From positions 415,804-479,803 of the forward strand of contig NZ_JMDW01000003.1 of NCBI RefSeq assembly GCF_000691525.1: DNA of 64,000 bases, given 5' to 3'. Positions 34,001 to 42,928 of the stretch are shown in pieces. This DNA comes from Mycolicibacterium neoaurum ATCC 25795. GTDB taxonomy: Bacteria > Actinomycetota > Actinomycetes > Mycobacteriales > Mycobacteriaceae. Position numbers and translations under genes: made by a program. Position 1 is the stretch's first letter. Every line of letters starts with the position of its first letter. The notes beneath the pieces were generated by a model. That model saw only the letters and a program-made list of their open reading frames with translations, searched no databases and had not been told where the DNA came from.

Positions 34001-34666
34001 GGGGCCGGCAACGTGCTGGGTGTCGAGCAGTCCGGGCACGTCGCCGGTGTCGGGTTCGACCTGTACGTGCGGCTGGTCGGTGAGGCCGTCGAGGCCTACC
34101 GTGCCGCCGTCGACGGGAAAACCGTTGTCTCGCAGGAGGAGCAGAAGGACGTCCGAATCGACCTGCCGGTCGATGCGCACCTGCCGCCCGACTACATCGG
34201 CAGCGACCGGCTACGTCTGGAGGCCTACCGAAGGCTTGCCGCCGCGTCGGACAATGCCGGGGTGGCCCGCGTCATCGACGAGCTCGTCGACCGTTACGGA
34301 CCGCTACCGGAGCCTGCTCAGCGTTTGGTCGCGGTCGCAAGATTGCGGTTGCTGTGCCGTGAGTACGGGGTCACCGAGGTGTCCACCGTCTCGGACTCCA
34401 CCCTGAAGGTGTCGCCGTTGACCCTGCAGGATTCCGGTCAGTTGCGGCTCAAGCGCATCTACCCGGGCTCGGCCTACCGTGCCACGACATCGACGGTCCA
34501 GATCCCGATCCCGCGGGCGGGCAGTGGGGTCGGTGCGCCGCGCATCCGCGATCTGGACCTGCTGCAAGCAGTGGCGGGGATGCTGTTGGCCCTCGACGGC
34601 CGAGCGGCCGATGAGGTCGACATCACCGGCGGCACAGCACTATCCGAGCCGGGAGCGGACCGTTGA
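31031..34666 (+). CDS. mfd: Transcription-repair coupling factor
   Basis: A 1211-residue Mfd protein (Rv1020 equivalent). It pushes stalled RNA polymerase off damaged DNA and recruits UvrA. The N-terminal UvrB-like region contains [16 protein letters not shown] and [10 protein letters not shown]; the CarD-like RNA-polymerase-interacting domain includes [14 protein letters not shown]; the translocase motor has Walker [10 protein letters not shown] and the [12 protein letters not shown] box with SATPIPRTL; and a C-terminal TRCF domain closes it. ATG at 31031 begins the conserved region. Its stop overlaps the mazG TTG start by 4 bp. Confidence 0.97.
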   Translation: MTAPGHTHVQIPIAGLVDLALTSPTFLDLIDRAESRPDTLAMVGPASARLFTAAALARTGPLLVVTATGREADDLTAELKAVFGDAVALFPSWETLPHERLSPGVETVGARMLVLRRLARPDAEHLGPPLQVVVTTARSLMQPMLAALGEIEPVTLAVGADSDFDETIARLVELAYTRVDMVAKRGEFAVRGGILDIFPPTAEHPVRVEFWGDEVSEMRMFSVADQRSITEIEIHRVDAVACREILITEQVKQRAAQLVDAQPQTDNTIAGSIGDMLAKLSEGIPVDGMEALLPVLEPTELTLLTSHLPEGTPVLVCDPEKVRSRAADLIRTGREFLEASWSVAAIGGAAPVDVEALGGSGFRELDEVRAGAARWWTLSQLTDEGAVELDVRPAPSARSQHAVDEIFAMLRAHVATGGFAVVVTPGSGTAQRVVEQLAEADTPATLLEAGAQPTAGVVGVLKGPLHDGVVIPGANLVIITETDLTGNRVAATDGKRLAAKRRNVVDPLALTAGDLVVHDQHGIGKFVEMTERVIGGARREYLVLEYASAKRGGGTDKLYVPMDSLDQLSRYVGGQAPTLSRLGGSDWTNTKTKARKAVREIAGELVSLYAKRQAAPGHAFGPDTPWQAEMEDAFGFTETMDQMTAIAEVKSDMEKPVPMDRVICGDVGYGKTEIAVRAAFKAVQDGKQVAVLVPTTLLADQHLQTFSARMAGFPVTVKGLSRFTDANESKAVLDGMVDGSVDVVIGTHRLLQTAVRWKDLGLVIVDEEQRFGVEHKEHIKSLRTHVDVLTMSATPIPRTLEMSLAGIREMSTILTPPEERFPVLTYVGPHDDKQVAAALRRELLRDGQAFYIHNRVKSIDQAAARVQAMVPEARVVVAHGQMAEETLEKTVEGFWNREFDILVCTTIVETGLDISNANTLIVERADTFGLSQLHQLRGRVGRSRERGYAYFLYPPEVPLTETAHDRLATIAQNNDLGAGMAVAMKDLEIRGAGNVLGVEQSGHVAGVGFDLYVRLVGEAVEAYRAAVDGKTVVSQEEQKDVRIDLPVDAHLPPDYIGSDRLRLEAYRRLAAASDNAGVARVIDELVDRYGPLPEPAQRLVAVARLRLLCREYGVTEVSTVSDSTLKVSPLTLQDSGQLRLKRIYPGSAYRATTSTVQIPIPRAGSGVGAPRIRDLDLLQAVAGMLLALDGRAADEVDITGGTALSEPGADR

Positions 34667-35589
34667 CCACGGTCGTCCTCGTCGATCCGCGCCGGCCGTC
34701 GTTGGTGCCGGTGGAAGCCGTCGCGCTGCTGGTCGGCGAGGTCGCTTACACCGAGGAGATGCCGATCAAGGTGCCGTGGTCGCTTCCCTCGGCCCGGCCG
34801 TACCTGCCCAGTGCCGCCGGCGAGGCGCCGGTGCTGTTGTCCTCGGATCCCCAGCATCCCGCCGTGAAGGCCAGCCTGGCGGCGGGGGCCACCCTGATCG
34901 CGGCGCCCGGCCCGCAGGTCGGGGAACGGCTGGTCGACGCCGTGGCGGTCATGGACCGGCTGCGCACCGACGGTCCGTGGGAGAGCGAGCAGACCCACGA
35001 CTCGTTGCGTAGGTACCTGTTGGAGGAGACCTACGAGTTGTTCGACGCGGTCCGCAGCGGCGACCTCGACGAGTTGCGCACCGAACTCGGAGACGTGTTG
35101 CTGCAGGTTTTGTTTCACGCCCGCATCGCCCAGGATGCGCCTGCGGGTGCCTTCGACATCGACGATGTGGCCGACGCGCTGGTGCGCAAGCTCGGTCACC
35201 GTGCGGCCGGGGTGCTCGCCGGCGAGTCGGTCTCCCTGGAACAGCAACTGGCCCAGTGGGAGGAACGCAAACGCACCGAGAAGGTGCGCGCCTCCTGCAT
35301 GGACGATGTGCCGACCGGCCAGCCCGCGCTGGCGTTGACCCAGAAGGTTCTCGAACGGGTCGCCGGTGCCGGCCTGCCCGACGATCTGGTGCCCGCGGGG
35401 CTGCGGCAGGTGCATATCGGTCCGGATACCGACGCCGAGAATGCCCTGCGCACCGCGGTATTGGAGTTCATGGACGCGGTGCGGGCCGCTGAGAAGAACG
35501 TGCTGGCGACCCGCGGTGGCGCACCGATCGGGGATACCCCGCCGGAGCCGATCGGCGCCGACGAATGGCGTGCGCACTGGCCCGCGTAG
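34663..35589 (+). CDS. mazG: Nucleoside triphosphate pyrophosphohydrolase MazG
   Basis: A 308-residue MazG (Rv1021 equivalent), which hydrolyses non-canonical NTPs to NMP and PPi, limiting mutagenesis under oxidative stress. The all-alpha NTP-PPase motif [29 protein letters not shown] is complete, with the metal-binding Glu and Asp residues. About 100 extra N-terminal residues precede it, as in mycobacterial MazG. The TTG start overlaps the mfd stop (TTGA), making a repair/sanitation operon with mfd. Confidence 0.94.
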   Translation: MTTVVLVDPRRPSLVPVEAVALLVGEVAYTEEMPIKVPWSLPSARPYLPSAAGEAPVLLSSDPQHPAVKASLAAGATLIAAPGPQVGERLVDAVAVMDRLRTDGPWESEQTHDSLRRYLLEETYELFDAVRSGDLDELRTELGDVLLQVLFHARIAQDAPAGAFDIDDVADALVRKLGHRAAGVLAGESVSLEQQLAQWEERKRTEKVRASCMDDVPTGQPALALTQKVLERVAGAGLPDDLVPAGLRQVHIGPDTDAENALRTAVLEFMDAVRAAEKNVLATRGGAPIGDTPPEPIGADEWRAHWPA

Positions 35590-35596
35590 TCGTGAG

Positions 35597-35657
35597 GCCG
35601 AATCTGAACTAGATCGCGAGATCTGCGCACAAAGGCGCCATGGACTTCAGATTCGGC
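35597..35657 (+). repeat. 61-bp inverted repeat between convergent genes
   Basis: GCCGAATCTGAA (35597-35608) and its exact reverse complement TTCAGATTCGGC (35646-35657) enclose 37 bp that contains a smaller AGATC-rich dyad. It fills the 75-bp gap between mazG and the convergent acyl-CoA dehydrogenase gene, where it may act as a bidirectional terminator. Its size is close to that of the 59-bp palindromes around the DUF998 gene, but the sequence is unrelated. Confidence 0.75.
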
Positions 35658-35664
35658 GGTCGGG

Positions 35665-36828
35665 TCAGGAGAGCAGGGCGCGGCTCATGACGACGCGCTG
35701 GATCTGGTTGGTGCCCTCATAGATCTGGGTGATCTTGGCATCACGCATGAACCGCTCGACGGGGAAGTCCACGGTGTAACCGGCGCCGCCGAACAGCTGC
35801 ACCGCATCGGTGGTGACCGCCATCGCGATATCGGAGGCGAAGCACTTCGACGCGGCCGAGATGAAGTGCAGGTCGGGCTCGCCGCGCTCGGCCCGAGCGG
35901 CCGCGCTGTAGACCATGAGGCGGGCGGCCTCCACCTTCATCGCCATATCGGCGAGCATGAACTGCACCCCCTGGAACTCGCTGACCGATTTTCCGAACTG
36001 CCGCCGATCCCGGGTGTAGTTGATCGCTGCCTCGAGGGCGCCCTGGGCGATTCCGACCGCCTGGGCACCGATCGTCGGACGGGTGTGGTCCAGCGTGGCC
36101 AACGCCGTCTTGAAACCGGTGCCGGGTTCCCCGATGATCCGGTCACCGGGAATTCGGCAGTTCTGGAAGTGCAACTCGACGGTCGGTGAACCCTTGATCC
36201 CCAGTTTGCGCTCCTTGGGGCCCACGGTGAAGCCCTCGTCGTCGCGATGCACCATGAACGCCGAGATGCCGTTGGCGCCCTTGTCGGGGTCGGTCACCGC
36301 CATCACCGTGTACCAGGTCGACTCACCGCCGTTGGTGATCCAGGCCTTGGTCCCGTTGATGATCCAGTCCTCGCCGGCGGGTTTGGCGCGGGTCTTCATG
36401 CCTGCGGCATCGGAACCGGCCTCTCGTTCGGACAGAGCGTAGGAGGCCAGCGCCCCGCCGACCAGGTCGGGCAGAACCGTCTTCTTCAGTTCCTCGCTGC
36501 CCCGCAAGATCAACCCCATGGTTCCCAGCTTGTTGACCGCGGGAATCAACGACGCAGAAGCATCGACGCGGGCCACCTCTTCGATCACGATGCAGACTGC
36601 CACCGAGTCCGCGCCTTGGCCGCCGAACTCCTCGGGCACATGCACGGCATTGAACCCCGACATCGCCAATGCCCCCGATGCCTCGTGCGGAAACCGGGAA
36701 TCCCGGTCGCACTCGGCGGCGTATGGGGCGATCTCTCTTTCGGCCAGCCCTCGGATCACCGCCCGCAGTTCCCGCAGCTCCTCCGGTAGCTGGAATAGAT
36801 CGAATGACGACTTGCCTGACACGCTCAT
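35665..36828 (-). CDS. Acyl-CoA dehydrogenase
   Basis: A 387-residue FAD enzyme of the acyl-CoA dehydrogenase family, oxidising an acyl-CoA to the 2-enoyl-CoA. FAD and substrate motifs YALSEREAGSDAAGMKT and WITNGG are present, and the catalytic glutamate is expected in YEGTNQIQR (Glu371). It belongs to the short-/branched-chain group by overall pattern. It is the last gene of the nine-gene minus-strand operon and follows the acyl-CoA synthetase gene by 39 bp. It presumably continues beta-oxidation of the acyl-CoA made by the upstream enzymes. Confidence 0.92.
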   Translation of the reverse strand: MSVSGKSSFDLFQLPEELRELRAVIRGLAEREIAPYAAECDRDSRFPHEASGALAMSGFNAVHVPEEFGGQGADSVAVCIVIEEVARVDASASLIPAVNKLGTMGLILRGSEELKKTVLPDLVGGALASYALSEREAGSDAAGMKTRAKPAGEDWIINGTKAWITNGGESTWYTVMAVTDPDKGANGISAFMVHRDDEGFTVGPKERKLGIKGSPTVELHFQNCRIPGDRIIGEPGTGFKTALATLDHTRPTIGAQAVGIAQGALEAAINYTRDRRQFGKSVSEFQGVQFMLADMAMKVEAARLMVYSAAARAERGEPDLHFISAASKCFASDIAMAVTTDAVQLFGGAGYTVDFPVERFMRDAKITQIYEGTNQIQRVVMSRALLS

Positions 36829-36867
36829 CTTCTCTTCTCTGTCTGTGGTGGCCGGCGCCGATCGGGA

Positions 36868-38490
36868 CTATCCCTTGATACGAGTCGAATGCCCTTGCCA
36901 CTCGGCGTCGCGAAGCGCGTTCTTGCGAACTTTGCCCGTCGAAGTCTTGGGCAGGGCGTCGACGAACTCGACCGCGCTCGGTGCTTTGTACGCGGCAATA
37001 TGCGACCTGACATGGGCGATGAGATCGCCCTCTTCCAGGCGCTTCGCGTTCTTGGTCACCACGAACGCCTTGGGTCGCTCACCCCACTTGTCGTCGGGTG
37101 TGCCCACCACGGCGGCTTCGAGTACCGCGGGGTGCGACAGGATCGCGTGCTCCACCTCGATGGTCGAGATGTTCTCACCGCCGGAGATCACGATATCCTT
37201 CGCGCGGTCCCGGAGTTGGACGTATCCGTCGGTGTGCATGACGCCGAGGTCGCCCGAGTGAAACCAGCCACCCACGGTGGCGTCACGGGTGCCTTCCTCG
37301 TCGTCGTAGTAGCCCTTCATCACTCCGTTGCCGCGCATGACGATCTCGCCCATCTCCGTGCCGTCGGCGATGACATCGACCAATTCTCCTGTCGGAGAGA
37401 GCTCTTCACGAACCACGCGGACGCGCTCACCGGTGATGAGCCCGACTCCCTGTCGCGCCATCAGTTCGGCCTGACGGTCATCGTCGTCGTCGGCCCATTC
37501 GGGTTGCGGTTCGCAGACGCTGTACGGGCCGTAGGTCTCGGTGAGGCCGTAGACGTGCACGATGGTCGCGCCCAGTTTGCGGATCGCGGCGATGATGGTG
37601 GGGCTCGGCGGGGCCCCACCGTTGGAGATCGTCAACGGGGTGCGCAGCGGGTGAGACAGTTCGGCATACGCGAGGATCGTTAGAACCGTTGGGGCTCCGC
37701 TGAGGTGAGTGATGTGATGCTCGTCGATTGCCGCCCACACCGTCTCGGCGCGGACTGCCCGCAGGCAGAAATGGGTGCCCATCGCGGCGGTGACACCCCA
37801 TGTCGCGCACCATCCGTTGCAGTGGAACATGGGCAGCGTCCACAGGTACTTGGTCGACTGGGTGAAGCCGGAATGGTGGATGCCGCCGAGCGCGCAGAGG
37901 TAGGCGCCGCGGTGGGAGTACATGACTCCCTTCGGTCGTCCGGTGGTGCCGGAGGTGTAGTTGATCGATATGGTGCGGGTCTCGGTATCGATGTCCCAGG
38001 GCAGATCGGCGCCGTCTGCCCGCGCCAGGAACTGCGGGTAGCCGACCGCCGGAGCGGTTGCCGATGTCGTGCCGTCGGCCGCCGGTAATTCCACCCATTC
38101 CTCGACGCCCGTGAAGTCGGGGTGGGTGGTGTCGAGGCCGTCCAGCAGCTCGCGGTCGCCGAACATGATCCGCGCACCGGAATGCCGGCAGATGTAGCCG
38201 ATTTCATCGGGTGCGAGCCTGGTGTTGATGGCGACCAACACTCCCCGTGCCAGTGGAACCGCGTAGTGGGCTATCAACATCTCGGCGGAGTTGGTGGCCA
38301 GGACGGCAACGCGCTGGCCATCGATGACCCCGGACGCGTGCAACGCCTTGGCCAGTTGTTGCACCGCGGCGGCGAATTGGCGGTAGGTCCACCGGCGATC
38401 ACCGTCGACGATCGCCATCTTGTCCGGCATGACATCGCTTGCACGTTGCAGGAAACGGACCGGGGTGAGGGTGACGTCAAGTCCTGCCAT
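36868..38490 (-). CDS. Acyl-CoA synthetase (FadD-type, AMP-binding), operon gene 8
   Basis: A 540-residue adenylate-forming CoA ligase. The signature YTSGTTGRPKGVMYSHRGAY, the VYGLTETYGP block, WFHSGDLGVM and the C-terminal lysine loop PKTSTGKVRKNALR are intact, so it should be active. It resembles medium-chain/aryl acyl-CoA synthetases rather than long-chain FadD15-like enzymes. ATG at 38490 follows GGAGGAG. It lies between the RibBA-like gene (58-bp gap) and the acyl-CoA dehydrogenase. This is the second CoA ligase in the operon, so at least two different acids, or two stages of one pathway, are probably activated. Confidence 0.92.
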   Translation of the reverse strand: MAGLDVTLTPVRFLQRASDVMPDKMAIVDGDRRWTYRQFAAAVQQLAKALHASGVIDGQRVAVLATNSAEMLIAHYAVPLARGVLVAINTRLAPDEIGYICRHSGARIMFGDRELLDGLDTTHPDFTGVEEWVELPAADGTTSATAPAVGYPQFLARADGADLPWDIDTETRTISINYTSGTTGRPKGVMYSHRGAYLCALGGIHHSGFTQSTKYLWTLPMFHCNGWCATWGVTAAMGTHFCLRAVRAETVWAAIDEHHITHLSGAPTVLTILAYAELSHPLRTPLTISNGGAPPSPTIIAAIRKLGATIVHVYGLTETYGPYSVCEPQPEWADDDDDRQAELMARQGVGLITGERVRVVREELSPTGELVDVIADGTEMGEIVMRGNGVMKGYYDDEEGTRDATVGGWFHSGDLGVMHTDGYVQLRDRAKDIVISGGENISTIEVEHAILSHPAVLEAAVVGTPDDKWGERPKAFVVTKNAKRLEEGDLIAHVRSHIAAYKAPSAVEFVDALPKTSTGKVRKNALRDAEWQGHSTRIKG

Positions 38491-38548
38491 GGTGTTCTCC
38501 TCCAGATGAAGACGCTGTCGCTGAAATCGCGACGAGATGAGTGATGGA

Positions 38549-39667
38549 TCAATAGGCCTGTTCGAGAACGTTCTTCGTGATCGCCGGCGGCCAATCGGGG
38601 GCCGAACCCGGGCCGGCCGGCAGCTGCAACAGCCGGCACGCGCTGGTCACACCATCGCCCGGCCATCCCACGACATGAGCTTTCTCGAGTCCGAAATACC
38701 GCATGAGCGCGGTGATACACCCCTGCGCCGTCTCGTCGTCGGACACCGCAGCGGTCCTGTCGGATTGGCCCGTGCGCAGATGGATCAGCATCCCGCCGGT
38801 GCTCTCTACTCGCTCGCGGTAGCCGTCGAACAGAGGTTGACAGTCGCAGCGCGGCCCGAACGGATCGCGGTGCCTACATTCGCCGACCACGTACACCGAG
38901 GGCACCCGTCGAGCCGGCAACGGCCCCACCATGACCGTGTGTCGGGCACCGGTCAACTCGTCGTCGAAGTCGAGGACACGGGTGGATCTGCTTCGGATCT
39001 GCCGGCCGGACGGGGTGATGCGGGCCGCGCGCCCCAATGTTCCCCTGCCGTGATGGATGAGGTGGCCGACGATGTCCTCGACGGTGACCAGCGTGGTGCC
39101 GTGCTCGCGGGCGAAAGCGACCGTGTCGTCACCTCGTAGCGGGCGTCCACTGTGTTCGTCGAGCAGGGTCGCCGTCAGCGCCAGCGGCACCAGTCCCGCA
39201 CTGCCGCACAGATCGATCGCGGCTTCGGCAGCGGCACGCCGCTGCAACACACCCTGTTCGGCGGCTCTGATCGGCATCACGTGCCCGGGCCGGACCAGGT
39301 CCTCGGCTCGCGTCTCGGGGTCGGCCAGCACCCGACCGGTGTGTGCGCGGTCGGCGGCGCTGATGCCTGTGCCGATGCCCACCGCCGCATCCACCCCGAC
39401 GGCGAATGTGGGCACCTTTGGACTCTGGCTCGTCGCAGGCACGATGGGTGGGAGGCCGAGTGCATCCGCGTGGCTCGATCGCATTGCGGCGCAGAGAAAT
39501 CCCGAGGTATGCCGGATGGCCCAAGCAGTCCAGGCGGATGTTGCCAGGGCCCCCGCCAGCACCACATCGGTCAGTTCCTCACCCGTCCGACCGTGGTTGA
39601 GCAGGACGGGGCGGCCCAGCGCCAGGTCACCGACGGCGGAGATGACCGACTGGCTCGTCGTTCTCAT
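38549..39667 (-). CDS. RibBA-like protein (DHBP synthase/GTP cyclohydrolase II homologue) with altered active sites
   Basis: A 372-residue two-domain relative of RibBA. The N-terminal half keeps the RibB skeleton (RHTSGFLC, GTGISAADRAHT, LVRPGHVMPIRA) but the acidic catalytic DDEDRENEGD loop is replaced by NHGRTGEELTD, and the catalytic His of the HTEA motif is lost (RAAAEAA). The C-terminal half keeps the GTP cyclohydrolase II zinc cysteines (GECRHRDPFGPRCDC), yet the QEGRGIGL catalytic segment and the following GTP-binding stretch are missing or shortened. It is therefore unlikely to carry out either classical riboflavin reaction. The ATG overlaps the stop of the flavin reductase gene by 4 bp. 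A new reaction, a regulatory role or a flavin-related scaffold are all possible. Confidence 0.78.
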   Translation of the reverse strand: MRTTSQSVISAVGDLALGRPVLLNHGRTGEELTDVVLAGALATSAWTAWAIRHTSGFLCAAMRSSHADALGLPPIVPATSQSPKVPTFAVGVDAAVGIGTGISAADRAHTGRVLADPETRAEDLVRPGHVMPIRAAEQGVLQRRAAAEAAIDLCGSAGLVPLALTATLLDEHSGRPLRGDDTVAFAREHGTTLVTVEDIVGHLIHHGRGTLGRAARITPSGRQIRSRSTRVLDFDDELTGARHTVMVGPLPARRVPSVYVVGECRHRDPFGPRCDCQPLFDGYRERVESTGGMLIHLRTGQSDRTAAVSDDETAQGCITALMRYFGLEKAHVVGWPGDGVTSACRLLQLPAGPGSAPDWPPAITKNVLEQAY

Positions 39668-40185
39668 GACGCGTCGGCCCCGATGAGGCTGTGATAGCGG
39701 CTGTCGTGGAATACCAGGGGAGTGCTCGACTCGTTGATGCCCGCGGAGTCCACCTGCAGGATGACCACATCGTGGTCACCGGCCGCGATGGCGGTCGAGA
39801 TGCTGCAGTCGAACCAGGCCGCCGCGTCGTGGAGAAAGATGGCCTGCGAATCCGTGCTGAACCAGGACAGGCCGCCGAACCGGTCGGCGTTCTTCGCCGC
39901 GAGCTGGCGAGAGGCCGCCTGATGTGTGGAGGACAGTACCGAGACACCGAGGTGATCCCCGCTGGAGAGCACCGGCCAGGTGGTGGAGGTGTGTTGGACA
40001 CAGACCGAGACGAGTGCGGGATCCATCGACACCGGCACGAAGGACGTCGCGACGATGCCGACAGGTTCGCCTTCCCGCAATGCACACAGCGCGGCGACAC
40101 CGGTGGGGTAACGACCGTAGAGTCTGCGCAGTCTGGAGATGTCCAGTGCGAGGTCTCCCGTTCGGACGGGGTGAAGATTGTTCAC
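39664..40185 (-). CDS. Flavin reductase-like FMN-binding protein
   Basis: A 173-residue protein of the HpaC/NTA-monooxygenase-component-B flavin reductase family. The motif YPTGVAALCA, the stretch GIVATSFVPVSMDPALVSVCV and LAAKNADRFGGL are typical. Such enzymes use NAD(P)H to reduce FMN or FAD that is then passed to a separate monooxygenase, here most likely the LLM enzyme at the head of the same operon. It is coupled by a 4-bp overlap to the RibBA-like gene and follows the creatininase-type gene by 60 bp. Confidence 0.9.
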   Translation of the reverse strand: MNNLHPVRTGDLALDISRLRRLYGRYPTGVAALCALREGEPVGIVATSFVPVSMDPALVSVCVQHTSTTWPVLSSGDHLGVSVLSSTHQAASRQLAAKNADRFGGLSWFSTDSQAIFLHDAAAWFDCSISTAIAAGDHDVVILQVDSAGINESSTPLVFHDSRYHSLIGADAS

Positions 40186-40245
40186 GGCACGGCACCTTTA
40201 CTTTTCGGGCCAAGTGTTTTCCGGTGGGATGGTTGCCGGTGGAGG

Positions 40246-41025
40246 TCAGGCGCCACGTTCGCGCGCGTAATCGGCGATCAAGGCCGAGACCGTCTCCAGA
40301 CAGGCGGTCCCGATGGCTGCACAGGATCCGGTCGGATCACCGAGTATGCCGTTGGGAGAGACCGAGTGGATTCCGTCCCGCATCGCCGCGTCCACGATGG
40401 TGCGGTCGGCGCCGACGGGGTGTCCGGGCATGAACCGCTCGCTGCGCACCTTCTCCGGGTCCAGCACCAACATCACCGAGGTTTCGGCGATATCTGCGTG
40501 GCCGCCGACATTCTCACCCAAACCGGCGACCCTGGTCGCGCAGAGCCGCCACGAGTCCAGTATCGCCGCGGCGTCGGTGAACACGATGACAGCCAATGGG
40601 GCCAGCTGCTGCTGCAGTCGGGACTCGAAATCCCGCATCACAGCGTAGTTTCCGATATGCCCGGAGAACAAGATGACCCGCTCGAACCCGTGCTGGGCCA
40701 GATGCGCCGTGTAATCGACACAGATCGACTCCAGCGTGGATGCTCGAAGGGACAGTGTCCCAGCGAATTCCAGATGGTGCGGTGAGTATCCAACCCTGAC
40801 GGTCGGAAGCACCAACGCATCGCCGAGCCGCCGGGCGATCAGCACGGCGAGCTCGTCTGCATGATCGGCATCCATGGACAGCGGAAGGTGGCTACCGTGC
40901 TGTTCGATCGCGGCCAAGGGCAGGATCGCCGTGCGGTATCCCGCCGTCACGGCCCTGCCGATCTCCGGGCTCGTGAGGTACTCGATGCGCACCTCCCCGG
41001 CCGGGACTGTGTCGATGCTAGGCAC
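40246..41025 (-). CDS. Creatininase-family amidohydrolase
   Basis: A 259-residue metal-dependent hydrolase of the creatininase family, which includes creatininase, mycofactocin protein MftE and the archaeal formamide hydrolase ArfB. Metal ligands Glu41, His43 and Asp52 (in IEQHGSHLPLSMD) have the same spacing as Glu34, His36, Asp45 of creatininase. The later motif is SGHIGN (like the GHGGN type) rather than GHYEN, which points to the MftE/ArfB side of the family. GTG at 41025 has AGGGG upstream and overlaps the preceding ligase gene by 8 bp. It should cleave an amide or formamide bond in the pathway, but the substrate is unknown. Confidence 0.87.
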   Translation of the reverse strand: MPSIDTVPAGEVRIEYLTSPEIGRAVTAGYRTAILPLAAIEQHGSHLPLSMDADHADELAVLIARRLGDALVLPTVRVGYSPHHLEFAGTLSLRASTLESICVDYTAHLAQHGFERVILFSGHIGNYAVMRDFESRLQQQLAPLAVIVFTDAAAILDSWRLCATRVAGLGENVGGHADIAETSVMLVLDPEKVRSERFMPGHPVGADRTIVDAAMRDGIHSVSPNGILGDPTGSCAAIGTACLETVSALIADYARERGA

Positions 41026-42928
41026 GGTCGCCCCTGATGAGGCGGGCCTGCCCGGCGATGACGTCTTGTTCGCTCCCGTCGTACATCTCTTCGACGAGGT
41101 GGGCGAACGAGGCAACCACATTGGCGCGGCGGATGGTGCCCTTGAGCGTGAGCTCGCCCGCTTCGGCCGACAGTTCTCGGGGAAGTACCCGGAAGTCCTT
41201 GATCTGCAATGGTCGGGAGAGTTCGGAGTTGACTCCCTCGATCCATCGGCGCAGCAGGATATCGCGCTCGTCGGTGCTCATCGACTGTGTTTTCGCGCTG
41301 ACGGCCAACAGCGCAGTGAGGTACTTCCGTCCCTCACCCACCACGATGGCTTCTTCCAGCAGGGGACTGGATTTCAGCTTCACCTCGATCGGTTGTGGGC
41401 TGACCGATTTTCCGCCGCTGGTCTTGATCAGGTCCTTGGACCGGCCGATGATCTTCACCTCGGCATCTGCGTCCAGTTCAACCAGATCCCCGGTGCTGTA
41501 CCACCCGTCGTGCACCGCTTCCGATGTCGCCTGTGGGTCATTCCAGTAACCGGTGAACAGACTCGGCGTGCGCACCTGCAGCTCGCCGTCGGCGGATACC
41601 CGCGCCGCCCAGCGCGGATCCGGCATGCTCTTGCCGATGGTGCCGGGCCGGGGAAAGGGCCGGTCCCACTGGGCCAGAACCGCGCCGCAGGTCTCCGTCG
41701 TGCCGTAGAGCTCGCGCAGATCGAGGCCCCACATGTGCCACAGCGCGGCCACATCGGGGGGCATGCTGCCCGAAGCGGTCCAGCTGACGTTGATCCGGTC
41801 CATTCCGACCCTCGCGCGCAGCGGCAGGAATACGGTCTTTAGGCAGATGCCGTAGAGCACATCGAGGTATCTGGGCGGTCGGCGATCGGCCCATCTTTGT
41901 GCACCGATGCGTCGCGCGATCTGCATTGCCGCCGCGTATTTGATGCCGAAGAGCCGTCCCGAGTGGGTGACGGTCTGCAGAACCTCGCTGGCCAGCTTCT
42001 CGTGCATGCGCGGCGGCCAGACCACGGCGGTCGGGCGCACCCCGATGAGGGCGGGCAGACGCTGTTCCATCGTGCAGTAGGTGATTACGAGCTTGGTCAT
42101 GATCGGCGCGAAAACCCCGATGAGGGCGGGGGCGACGTGCGACAGACCGAGAAACCCGACGAGGTCATGGTGGGTACGACCGATATCGGGGTAGGTCATC
42201 GCCACACCCAGCACCGAGAACTGCAGAGTGCGATGGGTGTGCACGACTCCCTTAGGGATTCCGGTGGAGCCCGATGTGGAGAACAGCGCGGCCGGTTGGT
42301 CGATATCGCCTTCCGCCACGAGATCGGCGAACCGGCTTGGGTCGGCGGCTGCCAGCGTCCCGCCGGCAGCCAGGAGCGAATGCCACCCGCTGACCGAGAC
42401 GCTGTCGGGCATGCCTGCGGGCTGTGCGTCGAACCCGATCACCGCGCGCAGGGTGTCCAGCCGGGGCGCTATCGCGGCCACCTTCTCCAGAGCGGGTTGA
42501 CTCTCGGCGAAAATCGCAGACACCCCGCATGTTTCGAGCACCTGCGCGAGCTCCTGTTGCGAGCTTGTCGGGTACACCCCGACCAGCACGGCGTTCACGC
42601 TGAGGATGGCCAACGCTGCTACCACCCACTCCGCGCGGGCCGAGGACATGATGGCCACCCGGTCACCCGCGCCGACACCGAGGTTGTCCAGTTCGAGCGC
42701 GGCCCGACGTACGGATTCGGCGTACTCGCCCCAAGTGGTGGGGTGTTGGGCACCCGATTCCCAGGTATAGAAGGCGACCGAATCGGGCTCGTGTCGGGCT
42801 CGGTCGTGCAGCAGCTGGGCAAAGGTTCGTGGGACTGCCTCGAACCGCGACACGTCTTGGAGCACCGGTACCGAGTGGGTGCCGTTGCCCTCGGCCGGGT
42901 TCGATGAAACGGGAGTATCTGGTGCCAT
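41018..42928 (-). CDS. Long-chain-type acyl-CoA synthetase (AMP-binding), operon gene 4
   Basis: A 636-residue AMP-forming ligase of the long-chain FACL/FadD15-like group. The motif STSGSTGIPKGVVHTHR is the AMP-binding signature, with ELYGTTETCG, WYSTGDLVEL and IKTSGGKSVSPQ further on. The N-terminal extension of about 50 residues and the overall length are typical of the eukaryote-like long-chain group. ATG at 42928 overlaps the stop of the upstream crotonase gene by one base (TGATG). It is the first of two CoA ligases in the operon and differs clearly from the 540-residue one. Confidence 0.92.
   Translation of the reverse strand: MAPDTPVSSNPAEGNGTHSVPVLQDVSRFEAVPRTFAQLLHDRARHEPDSVAFYTWESGAQHPTTWGEYAESVRRAALELDNLGVGAGDRVAIMSSARAEWVVAALAILSVNAVLVGVYPTSSQQELAQVLETCGVSAIFAESQPALEKVAAIAPRLDTLRAVIGFDAQPAGMPDSVSVSGWHSLLAAGGTLAAADPSRFADLVAEGDIDQPAALFSTSGSTGIPKGVVHTHRTLQFSVLGVAMTYPDIGRTHHDLVGFLGLSHVAPALIGVFAPIMTKLVITYCTMEQRLPALIGVRPTAVVWPPRMHEKLASEVLQTVTHSGRLFGIKYAAAMQIARRIGAQRWADRRPPRYLDVLYGICLKTVFLPLRARVGMDRINVSWTASGSMPPDVAALWHMWGLDLRELYGTTETCGAVLAQWDRPFPRPGTIGKSMPDPRWAARVSADGELQVRTPSLFTGYWNDPQATSEAVHDGWYSTGDLVELDADAEVKIIGRSKDLIKTSGGKSVSPQPIEVKLKSSPLLEEAIVVGEGRKYLTALLAVSAKTQSMSTDERDILLRRWIEGVNSELSRPLQIKDFRVLPRELSAEAGELTLKGTIRRANVVASFAHLVEEMYDGSEQDVIAGQARLIRGDRA

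Noticed and set aside
32309..34180. 623-codon minus-strand frame inside mfd
   Set aside because: Antisense shadow of the conserved Mfd motor domain; no motif and no ribosome-binding site.
29462..34666. Continuous 1734-codon plus-strand frame starting far upstream of mfd
   Set aside because: The part before 31031 is the low-complexity antisense of the DUF1023 gene; only the Mfd part beginning at ATG 31031 has protein character.
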